Shown: positions 11,801 through 22,350 of the stretch, piece by piece
Layout: every line of letters begins with the position of its first letter
Position numbering within the stretch: the first letter of the stretch is position 1
Source: Mixophyes australis
Lineage: Eukaryota > Chordata > Amphibia > Anura > Limnodynastidae
DNA: 64,000 nucleotides
Direction of reading: 5' to 3'
Assembly: GCA_036250195.1 (NCBI GenBank)
Contig: JAVHZZ010000003.1
Span: 37,308,835 to 37,372,834 of the forward strand
The notes under the pieces: generated by a model
What the model was told of the DNA's origin: nothing
Database searches by the model: none
Seen by the model: only the letters and a program-made list of their open reading frames with translations
Translations under genes and position numbers: made by a program

Positions 11801-14800
11801 CACAGGATGAGAAGTATTAGAACACGAGGACATGCACTGACACTGGGGGGAAGTAGGTTCAGAGGAAATTTGTGGAAAAATTACTTCACAGATAGGGTAG
11901 TGGATAAGTGGAATAGCCTCCCATCAGAGGTGGTAGAGGCTGATACAACGAATATGCTTGGGATAGACATAAGGATATCCTTACAAAGAACTAAGGATCA
12001 AATTGGGTTTGAGGTTACCATTAAAAATGTGCAGAGCAGATGGGCCAAGTGGTCCTTATCTGCCATCAAATTCTATTTTTCTATGTTACATATTAGAGGG
12101 CTAGACCAGGAATCGGTGACAACTTTTTTTAGTTTTATTAGTTTTAAGGAAAATGTGTTTATTGAATGGAGACAGAGTTTGAAACACATATTACAGCCTG
12201 TCGGTAACTGAACACTAATACCGAGGGTGAACATGCCCCTTTAAATTGATAGCAACATCACTAATCTTGAAAGTACTTTTAAGCTGTCACCCACACCCGT
12301 TTGTTCTGGTGAGCGGTGTTGGATAAGCTGCTGGAGCTCTAGTAGAGCAGACATAAAACGCACTGAGTGATATGACAGCTCATCCTATAATAAGCTGTCA
12401 TTTCAGTTATGTCGTCACATCGCTCTTCTGACTCTTTTATCCCCGGTAGAAATAAGTATAGGAGGTACCTCCACCTGTGTACCTTGGGTGAGGGTAGGCT
12501 CCTGAAAAGCCCCCTTCCCAGAATGAAGTGAACCACTTTAAATTTTTTAAATTTGTTCAAAGCCTTTTCTGGAGGTGAATAACTCCGATCTATGAAGGTT
12601 TATGCCAATGTGCAGATCACCTCCTCTGCTACCAATTTAAAACAAAAAATAGAGAACTGCTTCTTACCTGCAACGAACTAAACATCTTTCAAGCAGTATG
12701 ATGAATAGGTTTAGTCAAATATATACACTTCAGTATCATTTAATGTATAGTTTGACTTTTCTACCATTTATCATTATTATTATTATTATCGTAGATTTGT
12801 AAGGCACCACAGTGCTCCGCAGCGCCGCACAGTAGGGAAAACAGGACATACATAAAACAAGGACATACAAGGTAGACAAAATAAACGCAGACATGAAAAC
12901 AAAGGGTATGGAGGACCCTGCTCATTAGAGAACTTACATTCTAAGTGGAAGAAGGCACAGCTGAAACAAGAGGAACGAGTGTGGTTCAGAGTGGAGATTG
13001 GGATAGTTGTAAGGGTGCGTTAGCGTGAATAGTGTTAAGGTCACCTCATATCATGGGTTAGATACATTCACTAAGAGAGTGTATCTAACGACTTCTCTTC
13101 CTTTTATATTTACAGATGGTTTCTTGGGAATATTTTTTTTTTGACCTGCGGGAGAACTTGTATACAAGACCTGTCTCCAGTCTCATCATTCTCCATATAT
13201 CACTTAGGTTTCCAGCACAGCAGAAAGTTATTTCCGCTGTATCTTTGAAACTCTCCTCGGTGATGTCAGGAAAATGATGCAGCTGAAGGCAGGTCCCATA
13301 TACCCAAACCCCCAAATTTCAACAATGTTTCCATAAAAATGTTTTGTAAACAAAAAGAGGAGTTGTAAGATACTTTCTATTACAAGGGTGTATCTAACCA
13401 ACAATTAATCCCAAATAAGTCGTTATTTGATATGAAAGTTCTTTAGGGTCTAAACTTTTTTTTAAAAAAATATATGTTTTTCAGATAGCCTTTACTTGTA
13501 CATGGATCACATTCACATTTATCTATCTTACTTTGTGTCCAGGTCACCTTGTCTGTCTTTTGTGATGTGTACCTGTTGTCCCATCTTTAATTCAGATCGG
13601 CACTTCAGTAATGTAATCTGGAGTCAATGCACTAAACCAGGCCTAGACAACCTGTGGCTCTCCAGGTGTGAAACTACAAACCCCAGCATGCTTTGCCAGA
13701 AGATAGCCAACTGATAGCTGGCAAGGTATGCTGGGACTTGTAGTTTCACAAACAGTTGGAGAGCCCTAGGTTGACCAGGCCTGCACTAAACCATGTGTTT
13801 CTCACTCTGCAGCTGCTGCCTCCACAGATCCGTGCGATCATTGGTGCTTTCAAGAACACGCCAGCCATAAGGAAAGAAGGGTTCCATTTTCATGACAAGA
13901 ATTACAGATGCGTCCGGGCTGATAAAGACTCCATTTATGCTAAATGTGTGAGTTATCAGTGTTTGCATGTGGCATGATGCAGTCAGGTGACCTCAGCGGA
14001 GGTCTGCAGCGACCCTATGATGGTTGTCTCCAGTATTTTCACCAAGCTAATTGGTAAGAAACAAAAGATGTCCTGTGTTATAAAGGGACTTCTAATCCAC
14101 AAACTCACTGATTTAGGATCTGCCAGGCCTATCTTGCGATTGGGTCCTGGCGGTGTAACTCCGTCAGCTCACCTTAATGGGTTTCTAGCATCCAAAACAT
14201 AGGCAAACCGATGGGGGGGGGGGGATTCCTAGTGCTTGGAATCCCCCTCCAAGCCTGGGGCACTGTATAATTGAGGTGGCTGGACCCTGCCCCTGCTTCA
14301 TACGGCTCTGCTCGAAAAGGGAGAGCTGCGTGCACCTAATAGTAGAACACGCAGCATTGCCTATATATATTATGGGGATAGGAAGAGTTGGAGAGCAGCC
14401 AAGTACTGTCTAACATTATATCCACGCCCCCATGCATGCTGGTCACACCCACTGGCGGCGTGGTGTGGAAACCCCCCTCTACAAATCCTGCGTTTGCCCC
14501 TGCAAAACAATGTTAAAAACTGAACTTATACATTGGAGTACAGGACATGTCAGCCATTACATACATACATACATTACATACCAGAGTGCCCTCTGGTGGC
14601 TGAAATTGTTAATTTAGCGTATGATTACATACAGAAACCTACCTGTGTCATAGGAGAGAGCTATGTTACAGTTCAGGCACAGTCTAATCTTTCTTTGTCC
14701 AACCAGGATAACGAGGGAGTCGTAATGGTAAAAACAAAGTCCAACATCCTGCTGGCTACGTACCGGGACGGCATGTACCCCAGTGTGTGCGTAGAGGCTA

Positions 14801-15865
14801 CGGAGAAGCTAGGTAGGTTGTTCACATTGCACGTCATAGGTCATAATTCATTTCTTAGCACTTATAAGCCTATATTCTCTATGTATCACACTAATATTCT
14901 GGAATACCATTCTTATCCCTCTTTCAGGTCTGATGTATATATATATCTGGATAAACTGCTTTTTTTTTTGGGAGCAATTTGTTACGTATCCTGTGTATTA
15001 TCAATGCTTTAATGCTTTGCAGTGTTTGTAGCTGTGTATAGTAAGTTGTGTTTTTTTTTTGCATCCAAAAGTCATAGGGGAATTTATGTACCGCTGCATT
15101 TTTAACACAATCCCTTTCAATCCTTATTGCAAAGATAAGGATTGAAAGATCGTGTGTATTTATTAATTGTTTAAAATCTTACTTTTTCATTGCCACTTCT
15201 CTCCCGCAGTATTGTGTGGTCTGACCAGGCAACAATTGTCATACTTATATTCTGTGTTACTACAGCATTAGTAATACATTACACTTTTATAAATAGGGAA
15301 CTTCTATAACTGGTGTCATCATCAAGCTAGCGAAGGGCAGTGTGTAGGTCTGATATTGCCTAACACAAGGACTCTTTACAATTAAAAATAGACTATCAAA
15401 CTACCCTGATGTGGTCTTATTCTGTCCCTCTATGGCTGTTTGATATATTGAGAAAAGTTCCTACAGATCTCAAACAGATATCTGCAGCATTTTCTGTTCT
15501 CATTACTCTGGAGGCAGGGGCGGACCCAGACATTTGTCCTACCCGGGGCGATTTAGGCCCCGCCCCCTTTCTGTGTTCTAAGGCTGCCGGCGGCTGCACA
15601 GTATGTGCAGGTCCGTTCAGCAGTGAAAGTGTGCTGCCCCGCTGCTCTGATTGTGTTTAAAACACAATCAGAGCAGCCGAGCAGCATACTGTCACTGCTG
15701 AACGGACCTGCACAGTGTGCAGCTGTCGGCAGCAAGCCCCTGGTAGGGGGGACGATCGCCCCGATCGCCCCCCCCTGGATCCGCCACTGTCTGGAGGAAC
15801 ATTTGTATGATAATATTTCTGATATTTTCTGTTTAGGCTGCTATTTCCGGGAGAAGGAACTGTGA
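8713..15865 (+). CDS. PFN4: Profilin-4 (PFN4), four coding exons, 128 aa
   Basis: Joining 8713-8829, 13813-13947, 14707-14812 and 15837-15865 gives an uninterrupted 128-codon frame; human profilin-4 is about 129 aa. Recognisable PFN4 features are the N-terminal helix containing QHVDSAALIKI, the central FHFHDKNYRCVRADKDSIYAK segment, VVMVKT, and LATYRDGMYPSVCVEATEKLG near the C terminus. All introns have GT-AG ends and phases agree. Profilin-4 is a divergent, testis-enriched profilin reported to bind phospholipids rather than actin monomers and needed for spermiogenesis; that is family knowledge. TP53I3 lies downstream on the same strand, as I recall for human 2p23.3. hAT MITEs sit just upstream of three of its four acceptors. 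Intron 1 (4983 bp) holds a CR1 LINE and a solo LTR. The start ATG is the first in its exon and agrees with the expected N terminus. Confidence 0.93.
10598..10901. repeat. Imperfect inverted repeat of about 100-bp arms within the LTR-like insertion
   Basis: The left arm (about 10598-10690: GATGCTCTGCCAGA, CTGGATTTATTTGAACTG, GCTATTGTTAAGG) recurs as its reverse complement at about 10797-10901 (CAGTTCAAATAAATCCAG, GGCAGAGCATC). The arms are separated by about 105 bp, giving a potential large hairpin. Confidence 0.85.
10927..11015. mobile_element. hAT MITE, 89 bp
   Basis: Terminal repeats CAGGGCCGTAACT and CAGAGCCGTAACT (inward) are flanked by a perfect 8-bp duplication GTCACACG at 10919-10926 and 11016-11023. 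It is nested in the LTR-like element, which is nested in the CR1 LINE, so it is the youngest of the three. Confidence 0.92.
12240..12760. other. PFN4 intron 1 sequence, nothing recognised
   Basis: No coding frame with splice support and no repeat family that I recognise. Confidence 0.4.
12765..13010 (-). mobile_element. L2-type LINE 3' end remnant
   Basis: (ATT)n followed by AAGGCACCACAGTGCTCCGC and later GGACCCTGCTCATTAGAGAA is the same 3' tail layout as the L2 copies at 30.2 and 46.1 kb, read on the minus strand. Confidence 0.65.
13638..13783. mobile_element. hAT MITE, 146 bp, 29 bp upstream of PFN4 exon 2
   Basis: Ends CAGGCCTAGACAACC and CAGGCCTGGTCAACC (inward) with a perfect 8-bp duplication CACTAAAC at 13630-13637 and 13784-13791. 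Inside are TGAAACTACAAACCCCAGC and its near complement. It is the same family as 41243-41381. Confidence 0.93.
13813..13947 (+). CDS. PFN4: PFN4 coding exon 2 (residues 40-84)
   Basis: Acceptor TTTCTCACTCTGCAG, donor TGT|GTGAGT; phase 0 at both ends. It encodes the LLPPQIRAIIGAFKN helix and the FHDKNYRCVRADKDSIYAKC strand region characteristic of PFN4. Confidence 0.95.
14198..14502. mobile_element. Probable hAT-like MITE in PFN4 intron 2
   Basis: The left end CATAGGCAAACCGATGGGGG resembles the inverted right end CAGGGGCAAACGCAGGATTT. No clean 8-bp duplication is found (flanks ATCCAAAA and CAAAACAA are only similar), so limits and superfamily are tentative. Its interior (GCACGCAGCATTGCC-like) resembles diverged sequence at about 48030-48210. 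Confidence 0.5.
14707..14812 (+). CDS. PFN4: PFN4 coding exon 3 (residues 85-119, plus 1 nt)
   Basis: Acceptor TTTGTCCAACCAG, donor GCTAG|GTAGGT. It encodes DNEGVVMVKT and YRDGMYPSVCVEATEKL, the profilin C-terminal strand and helix. Confidence 0.95.
15515..15789. mobile_element. hAT MITE, 275 bp, 47 bp upstream of PFN4 exon 4
   Basis: Ends CAGGGGCGGACCCAG and CAGTGGCGGATCCAG (inward) with a perfect 8-bp duplication TCTGGAGG at 15507-15514 and 15790-15797. The interior is a near-perfect palindrome centred at about 15658 (GATTGTGTTTAAAACACAATC). Confidence 0.94.
15591..15722. repeat. Long near-perfect palindrome inside the hAT MITE
   Basis: Arms of about 65 bp meet at TTTAAA near 15658. For example GCAGGTCCGTTCAGCAGTGA near 15608 pairs with TCACTGCTGAACGGACCTGC near 15691. 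In RNA this would form a strong hairpin in PFN4 intron 3. Confidence 0.9.
15837..15865 (+). CDS. PFN4: PFN4 coding exon 4 (last residues, stop)
   Basis: Acceptor TTTTCTGTTTAG. The split codon G|GC gives glycine, then CYFREKEL and TGA at 15863-15865. It is short but in phase and ends at the expected length. Confidence 0.85.
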
Positions 15866-16017
15866 TCTGCAGACATCTCGCCATGGACAGAGATTATGAA
15901 CATAATGTGAGATCATAGGAGGAATCACTGCACTTTAGTACATTGTAATGAATCTGCATCATGCAAGTCTCAGCTTCTGCCTGTGACATGTACAGTCTGC
16001 TACAGTACAATGTAATG

Positions 16018-16711
16018 GATCTGCATCATCATCATCATCAGCTATTTATATAACACCACTATTTCCACAGTAGAGAGAATTCACTCACATCAGTCCCGGC
16101 CACATTGGAGCTAACAGTCTACATTCCCTAATACACATACACACACAGATTAGGGTCTATTTGATAGCAGCCAATTAACCTACTAGTCAGGGCCGGTGCT
16201 AGGGTCCACGGCGCCCTAGGCATTTTTAAAAAAGTGGCACCCCCCCGCGCGCAAAAATCGCCGCCACCACCGCCACCTCTCTGCTCCGTCTCCTCCCCTC
16301 CACTCACTAAGTGGAGGTGAGGAGACGGAGCAGAGAGGCGGCGGTGGTGACAAAATAGCCTCTTCCCCCCTCCCCTCGGCGTCCATCTGAATGCTGTGCG
16401 GCGGCCGTGACAGGTATGGTCAGCGGTCGCCGCACAGTTTTAAAGTATTTTAGAATTCTGTGGCGCCCTCCAGGCGCCCTCCAGAGCCCGGCGCCCTAGG
16501 CAAGTGCCTAACCTTGCCTAATGGGAGCGCCGGGCCTGCTACTAGTATGTTTTTGGAGTGTGAGAGGAAACAGGAGCACCCGGAGGAAACCCACGCAAAC
16601 ACGGGGAGAACATACAAACTCCTCACAGATAAGGCCATGATTGGAAATTGAACTCATGACTACAGTGCTGTGAGGCAGAAGTGCTAACCACTACGCCACC
16701 ATGCTGCCCAC
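16018..16711 (-). mobile_element. tRNA-derived SINE with L2-like tail, interrupted by a hAT MITE
   Basis: On the minus strand it starts near 16711 with GGGCAGCATGGTGGCGTAGTGG (A-box TGGCGTAGTGG), then a B-box-like GAGTTCAATTTCC, then the widespread body TTTGCGTGGGTTTCCTCCGG, and ends in TATATAAATAGC(TGA)n near 16020-16045. A tRNA-like head with pol III boxes and an L2-like simple-repeat tail indicates a SINE likely mobilised by an L2 LINE. It is inserted in the 73-bp array. A second, headless copy is at 51915-52160. Confidence 0.75.
16188..16538. mobile_element. hAT MITE, 351 bp, inserted in the SINE
   Basis: Ends CAGGGCCGGTGCT and CAGGCCCGGCGCT (inward), with a perfect 8-bp duplication CTACTAGT at 16180-16187 and 16539-16546. 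The interior has a GC-rich palindrome (TCTCTGCTCCGTCTCCTC near 16277 and its complement near 16319). Confidence 0.93.
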
Positions 16712-16762
16712 GTAGGGAGAGCAAGCCCCAGCTTCCACCTGACATGGACAGTCTGCTACAGT

Positions 16763-16931
16763 CAGGGGCAGTCTCGGCTGGGGGGTATATGCTCCCTGGG
16801 CCGGTCCCATAGTGGGCTACCTTGGGCTGGGTCACTGGGCCACCTGTATGTATTTTTCATTAAAATGTTCCTAATAGGTTGCTGAGTTGAGTTTTGCTCC
16901 CCCACTCGGGCTAAAATTTATCATGCCTCTG
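16763..16931. mobile_element. hAT MITE, about 169 bp, inserted in the 73-bp array
   Basis: The left end CAGGGGCAGT and inward right end CAGAGGCATG are flanked by TGCTACAGT on both sides (8-9 bp, part of the array unit). The body CCCATAGTGGGCTACCTTGG is shared with copies at 42193 and 56312. Confidence 0.85.
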
Positions 16932-17309
16932 TGCTACAGTACAATGTAATGGATCTGCATCGTGCTGGAGAGTAAGCCCCAGCTTCTGCCTGACATGTAC
17001 AGTCTGCTACAGTACAATGTAATGGGTCTGCATCAGGCAAGAGATCAGACCCCAGCTTCTGCCTGACGTGTACAGTCTGCTACAGTACAATGTAATGGGT
17101 CTGCATCAGGCAGGAGAGTAAGCCCCAGCTTCTGCCTGACATGTACAGTCTGCTACAGTACAATGTAATAGGTCTGCATCAGGCAGGAGAGCAGGCCCCA
17201 GCTTCTGCCTGACATGTACAGTCTGCTACAGTACTATGTAATAGGTCTGCATCAGGCAGGAGAGCAAACCTCAGCTTCTGCCTGATATGTACAGTCTGCC
17301 ACAGTACAT

Positions 17310-18360
17310 GTACCCACGCTTGTAAATAAATGTCTTGACACTCACTGGCAACAACCACCATTGGCCTTTCAAAGCACCATAAAACCTCTCATTTGTTTAT
17401 TTATATTCAGCATTATATGTTTCACAGCAGGGTTAGGAGATTTGTGGCTCTTCAGCTGTTGTAGCAGGGCATTCAGGGACTTGTAGTTCCCCAGCAGCTG
17501 TAGAGTCACATCATAGTACAGTATCAGCCAGAGCCAAAAATATTTCAGAAATTGATATAATAAAACTGTTTTCAAAACGTCTCTGCTTTTCTCAGGTGCA
17601 GGCTTATTGTTTGGTTCTTTATTGATTGTCAGTATTACACAGGCATCTGCTCTGTTGAATGTATCAATATATAAATTTGTAGGATGTCTATTGCACAGAA
17701 CCGCTTCAGCTCTCCAGAACCTCTTCCATCTCCCACCTAGCGCATATATACATATTAATAAGTCTGTCAGGTCATCCCATACCTAGACACCAGGGATAAC
17801 TGCATTTATTTGGGGTATTATTTCCAACAAACAGTCCCATTTCTTAAGGGAACTCTACTCTATTTCTGCTGATAATGCCCCTTCACCCTTACTTGCCCCA
17901 CTGTAATGTACAATATACCCCCACTGCCATCAGATCTAACAATGGCTGCAGCATAAATCACAGGTTGTTATGATATTGCACTTATGATATAACAATTGTG
18001 ACTATAACTGAAGGAGTCATTTGTTTTGAAGCCTTCTAGAAGTTTTACGGATAGTTACTACTAGTGTTAATTATTCTGTACCAACTTTAATGACCAGTGA
18101 TATAGGGGGAATTCAGTGTTTCAATGTGGAAACTTGGTGAGACAAGTCAAATGAGATGTGTAAATGCTGATAGCGGAAGTATTATAAAGTACAGTAACTC
18201 CACATACACATACCTGACAGTAAGAGCACAATAAGATGTATTAGTAGGTGTTTTGTGATAGCCGTGGGATCAGTTGAAACAAGATGAAGTAGATTGGCAC
18301 ATGTGGTTATTCTTCATGCACTGAATACAATGCTGCACTGCTCGGCAAACACATTATCTT
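17310..18360. other. No gene recognised
   Basis: A short remnant near 17430-17510 (TTGTGGCTCTTCAGCTG and GGACTTGTAGTTCCCCAGC) resembles the 13638 hAT MITE family. Nothing else is assignable. Confidence 0.4.
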
Positions 18361-18364
18361 ACAG

Positions 18365-20435
18365 TCCTGCACAATGCACTCTAATCATATTATCTTACCG
18401 TCCTCTCTAATCATATTATCTTACTGTCTAACAGTGCACTCTAGTCATATTATCTTACAGTCCTCTCTAATCATATTATCTTACTGTCTAACAGTGCACT
18501 CTCGTCATATTATCTTACAGTCCTCTCTAATCATATTATCTTACAGCCCTACACAGTGCACTCTCGTCATATTATCTTACAGTCCTCTCTAATCATATTA
18601 TCTTACAGCCCTACACAGTGCACTCTAATCATATTATCTTACTGTCTAACAGTGCACTCTCGTCATATTATCTTACAGTCTTCTCTAATCATATTATCTT
18701 ACAGCCCTGCACAGTGCACTCTAATCATATTATCTTACTGTCTAACAGTGCACTCTCGTCATATTATCTTACAGTCCTCTCTAATCATATTATCTTACTG
18801 TCTAACAGTGCACTCTCGTCATATTATCTTACAGTCCTCTCTAATCATATAATCTTACAGCCCTACACAGTGCACTCTAATCATATTATCTTACTGTTTA
18901 ACAGTGCACTCTAGTCATATTATCTTACAGTCCTCTCTAATCATATTATCTTACTGTCTAACAGTGCACTCTAGTCATATTATCTTACAGTCCTCTCTAA
19001 TCATATTATCTTACTGTCTAACATTGCACTCTAGTCATATTATCTTACAGTCCTGCACAATGCACTCTAATCATATTATCTTACTGTCTAACAGTGCACT
19101 CTAGTCATATTATCTTACAGTCCTCTCTAATCATATTATCTTACTGTCTAACAGTGCACTCTAGTCATATTATCTTACAGTCCTCTCTAATAATATTATC
19201 TTACTGTCTAACAGTGCACTCTAGTCATATTATCTTACAGTCCTCTCTAATCATATTATCTTACTGTCTAACAGTGCACTCTAGTCATATTATCTTACAG
19301 TCCTCTCTAATCATATTATCTTACTGTCTAACAGTGCACTCTAGTCATATTATCTTACAGGCCTCTCTAATCATATTATCTTACTGTCTAACAGTGCACT
19401 CTGGTCATATTATCTTACAGTCCTCCCTAATCATATTATCTTACAGTTCTGCACAGTGCACTCTAATCATATTATCTTACAGTCCTCCCTAATCATATTA
19501 TCTTACAGTTCTGCACAGTGCACTCTAGTCATATTATCTTACAGTCCTGCAGGTGCACTCTCAACATATTATCTTACAGTCCTACACAGTGCACTCTAAT
19601 CATATTATCTTACAGTCCTCTCTAATCATATTATCTTTCAGTTCTGCACAGTGCACTCTAATATTATCTTACAGTCCTCTCTAATCATATTATCTTACAG
19701 TTCTGCACAGTGCACTCTAGTCATATTATCTTACAGTCCTCCCTAATCATATTATCTTACAGTTCTGCACAGTGCACTCTAGTCATATTATCTTACAGTC
19801 CTGCAGGTGCACTCTCAACATATTATCTTACAGTCCTACACAGTGCACTCTAATCATATTATCTTACAGTCCTCTCTAATCATATTATCTTACAGTCCTA
19901 CACAGTCCTCTCTAGTCATATTATCTTACAGTCCTGCAGGTGCACTCTCGACATATTATCTTACAGTCCTGCACAGTGCACTCTAGTCATATTATCTTAC
20001 AGTCCTACACAGTGCACTCTAATCATATTATCTTAGTCACGCAAAGTGCACTCTAATCATATTATCTCAGTCCTACACAGTGCACTCTAGTCATATTATC
20101 TTACAGTTCTGCACAATGCACTCTCGTCATATTATCTTACAGTCCTGCACAGTGCACTCTAATCATATTATCTCAGTCCCGCAAAGTGCACTCTAATCAT
20201 ATTATCTCAGTCCTACACAGTGCACTCTAGTCATATTATCTTACAGTTCTGCACAATGCACTCTCGTCATATTATCTTACAGTCCTGCACAGTGCACTCT
20301 AGTCATATTATCTTACAGTCCTACACAGTGCACTCTCGTCATATTATTTTACAGTCCTGCAGGTGCACTCTCGACATATTATCTTACAGTCCTGCACAGT
20401 GCACTCTAGTCATATTATCTTACAGGCCTGCAGAG
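18365..20435. repeat. 60-bp minisatellite (two related 30-bp halves), about 35 units
   Basis: The unit joins GTGCACTCTAGTCATATTAT CTTACAGTCCTC and TCTAATCATATTATCTTACTGTCTAACA. From 18421 to 19380 most 60-bp units are almost identical. Each unit contains CATATTATCTTAC twice, so it arose by duplication of a roughly 30-bp ancestor. The right third (19500-20435) is scrambled, with variants CCTGCACAGTGCACTC and CCTGCAGGTGCACTC of irregular length. Open frames across it are repeat translations. Confidence 0.96.
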
Positions 20436-20439
20436 AGAG

Positions 20440-22350
20440 TATAGATCAGGTGGTGGTGGTGGTGGTACAGGGTATAGATCAGGTTGCGATGATGGTGGTG
20501 CAGGGTATAGATCAGGTTGCGATGGTGGTGGTGCAGGGTTTAGATCAGGTTGCGATGATGGTGGTGCAGGGTATAGATTAGGTGGTGATGATGGTGGTGC
20601 AGGGTATAGATCAGGTTGTGATGATGGTGGTGCAGGGTATAGATTAGGTTGCAACGATGGTGGTGCAGGGTATAGCTCAGGTTGTGATGATGGTGGTGCA
20701 GGGTATAGATCAGGTGATGATGGTGGTCACGGGTATAAATTAGGTTGTGATGATGGTGGGGCAGGTTATAGATCAGGCTTTGTTGATGGTGGTGCACGGT
20801 ATAGATCAGGTTGTGATGATGGTGGTGCAGGGTATAGATCAGTGTCGCGAACACGCTCCCAGCTGCCGTGACTTTAAGGTGTTTGCTATATGAGGTTACA
20901 CACGATTCCAGCCCGCAGTCTGTCTCCACCTATCACACAGGTTATAGACCTACTGAATCGCCCCCAAACAAGCTATCCACAGACTAGCAAGACCCACACC
21001 AGCAAGCACAGGGTTAACTCTTCCCACCAGCAGACTGTTACACAAATGTAAATGCAAGCACACACAGCTTGTTAGTCAAATGTATCAACAAATCACACTG
21101 GGTTAACTTGGTCAAGCTATTTCTTCTTAACAGGCTAATGGATTCGTTAGAGTATCAAGGGCGCAACATATTAAATTATAGATTTAATATACAAAAGTAC
21201 AGGGCATTTAGATATAAAGAAAAATAATTATTAAACAATTGATATAAAACATACACAAGCAAACAGTTTAAAATAAAAGGGGTTACATTCAGATTAGCAC
21301 TTACATTAATTGCACTCTGGCCAAGGGAAATTGGCTTGGAAGATGGACAGCTTATCAATGTGAATTGATTTCCTAAAAAGTCTGACAATTTTCTATACCT
21401 GGTCTCAGCCTTTTAAAATACTTCCACACCTCTTTCTACCCCCAGGGGTTGTGGCCTGTGACACTTTTTTTTTTAATCATCATTTGCATGTTGCCTGATT
21501 TACTAACCAATTCTACTATGTGATCTAACTTTTCTGTAGAGTGTCACATCGATCCAATTTTATCATTAATAAATCCCCTATGACTCTGTCCATCTTTTGA
21601 TAGCAAACATGATGACATTTTTACAATGTGACATACCTTTTCCAAAGATATGTGATTTTAGCTGTTCCCAGATACCACTCGTACCTGTCATTCACAACCC
21701 TTGTGTGATTTCTGCTCCTCAGTATGGAGTGACACCCGGATTTCCCAAAATATGAACTATGGAGACATTTTCCCTTTGAAGCTCATATTTCTATATACCT
21801 GTATAGGCCTTCAAAATGCGGCCTTGGACTGCAAGGATGTCCAGCTGTGAACGGCCCCACAAAGTCCAAAAACTAACTTTTGTCAGGATATATCTCACAG
21901 CAAGAGCCCTTTAAAGCTGCTACAGGTGACATGGTTATCTTCTTATACTGGGATGTGCAAAGCCATCAAATACATTTACATCAGACTCTCTGTCTTCACA
22001 TTTTACACTTTCGTAACTGAACTTATCAATGGATTAATTTGATATAACATATTTACACTGCAGTTATGATCCACCCCTTATAAATAACTGTAAGTTCTCT
22101 ATGTTCACGACAATCCGGTTGCAGTGATGATAGATCAGGTTTTGATGATGGTGGTGCAGGGTATAGATCAGGTGGTGATGATGGTGGTGCAGGGTATAGA
22201 TTAGGTTGTGATGATGGTGGTGCAGGGTATAGATCAGGTTGTGATGATGGTGGTGCAGGGTATAGATCAGGTTGTGATGATGGTGGTGCAGGGTATAGAT
22301 CAGGTGGTGATGATGGTGGTGCAGGGTGTAGATCAGGTTGTGATGATAGT
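20440..22350. repeat. 33-bp (GGT/GAT-rich) minisatellite, split by an LTR-like insertion
   Basis: The unit GGGTATAGATCAGGTTGTGA TGATGGTGGTGCA repeats at 33 bp in 20440-20842 and again in 22113-22350. Because 33 is divisible by three, the minus strand stays open (11-residue histidine-rich repeats). No start context or splice site supports a protein. Confidence 0.93.
20843..22112. mobile_element. LTR-like element, 1270 bp, inside the 33-bp array
   Basis: It starts TGTCGCGAAC and ends GTTCACGACA (inverted 10-bp ends, TG...CA). The flanks ATCAG (20838-20842) and ATCCG (22113-22117) resemble a 5-bp target duplication with one or two changes. Array sequence resumes directly after it. No coding domain was found. 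A solo LTR is most likely; a TIR DNA element is an alternative. Confidence 0.6.

Larger units (their letters stand above)
9370..12095 (+). mobile_element. CR1-like (Jockey group) LINE fragment, split by an LTR insertion
   Basis: Frames on the + strand carry EVFNQSLATGVIPEDWKRANVVPL near 9770, a GFTGGRSCQTNL motif near 9980, VDVVYLDSSKAFDTVPHR near 10075 (RT box A), GLPQGSVLGPVIFNIFIGDI near 10260, and an FVDDRNI form of the catalytic YADD box near 10350. After the 10581-11445 insertion it resumes with LGCIWRGISSRK, PLYRSLVRPHLEYCVQVWRP and a C-terminal WNSLPSEVVEA motif near 11920. Frameshifts, including a G-run near 10065, show that it is inactive. It lies in the sense orientation in PFN4 intron 1. 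Assignment among CR1, Rex1 and L2 relatives is uncertain. Confidence 0.85.
15940..17305. repeat. 73-bp tandem repeat in and downstream of the PFN4 3' end
   Basis: The unit has ACATGTACAGTCTGCTACAG then TACAATGTAATGGGTCTGCA then CAGGCAGGAGAG, AAGCCCCAGCTTCTGCCTG; spacing is exactly 73 bp from 17001 to 17220. The array starts about 75 bp after the stop codon and is interrupted by a SINE (16018-16711) and a hAT MITE (16763-16931). Confidence 0.9.

Noticed and set aside
11483..12211. 242-codon + strand frame as a host gene
   Set aside because: It reads as the C-terminal part of a CR1-like LINE reverse transcriptase ORF.
16640..16711. tRNA gene on the minus strand
   Set aside because: A- and B-box motifs are present, but the sequence is the tRNA-derived head of a SINE with a degenerate B box and a long SINE body.
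18365..20435. Regularly spaced repeats resembling a CRISPR array
   Set aside because: There are no unique spacers, units are contiguous head-to-tail, and the DNA is vertebrate. It is a minisatellite.
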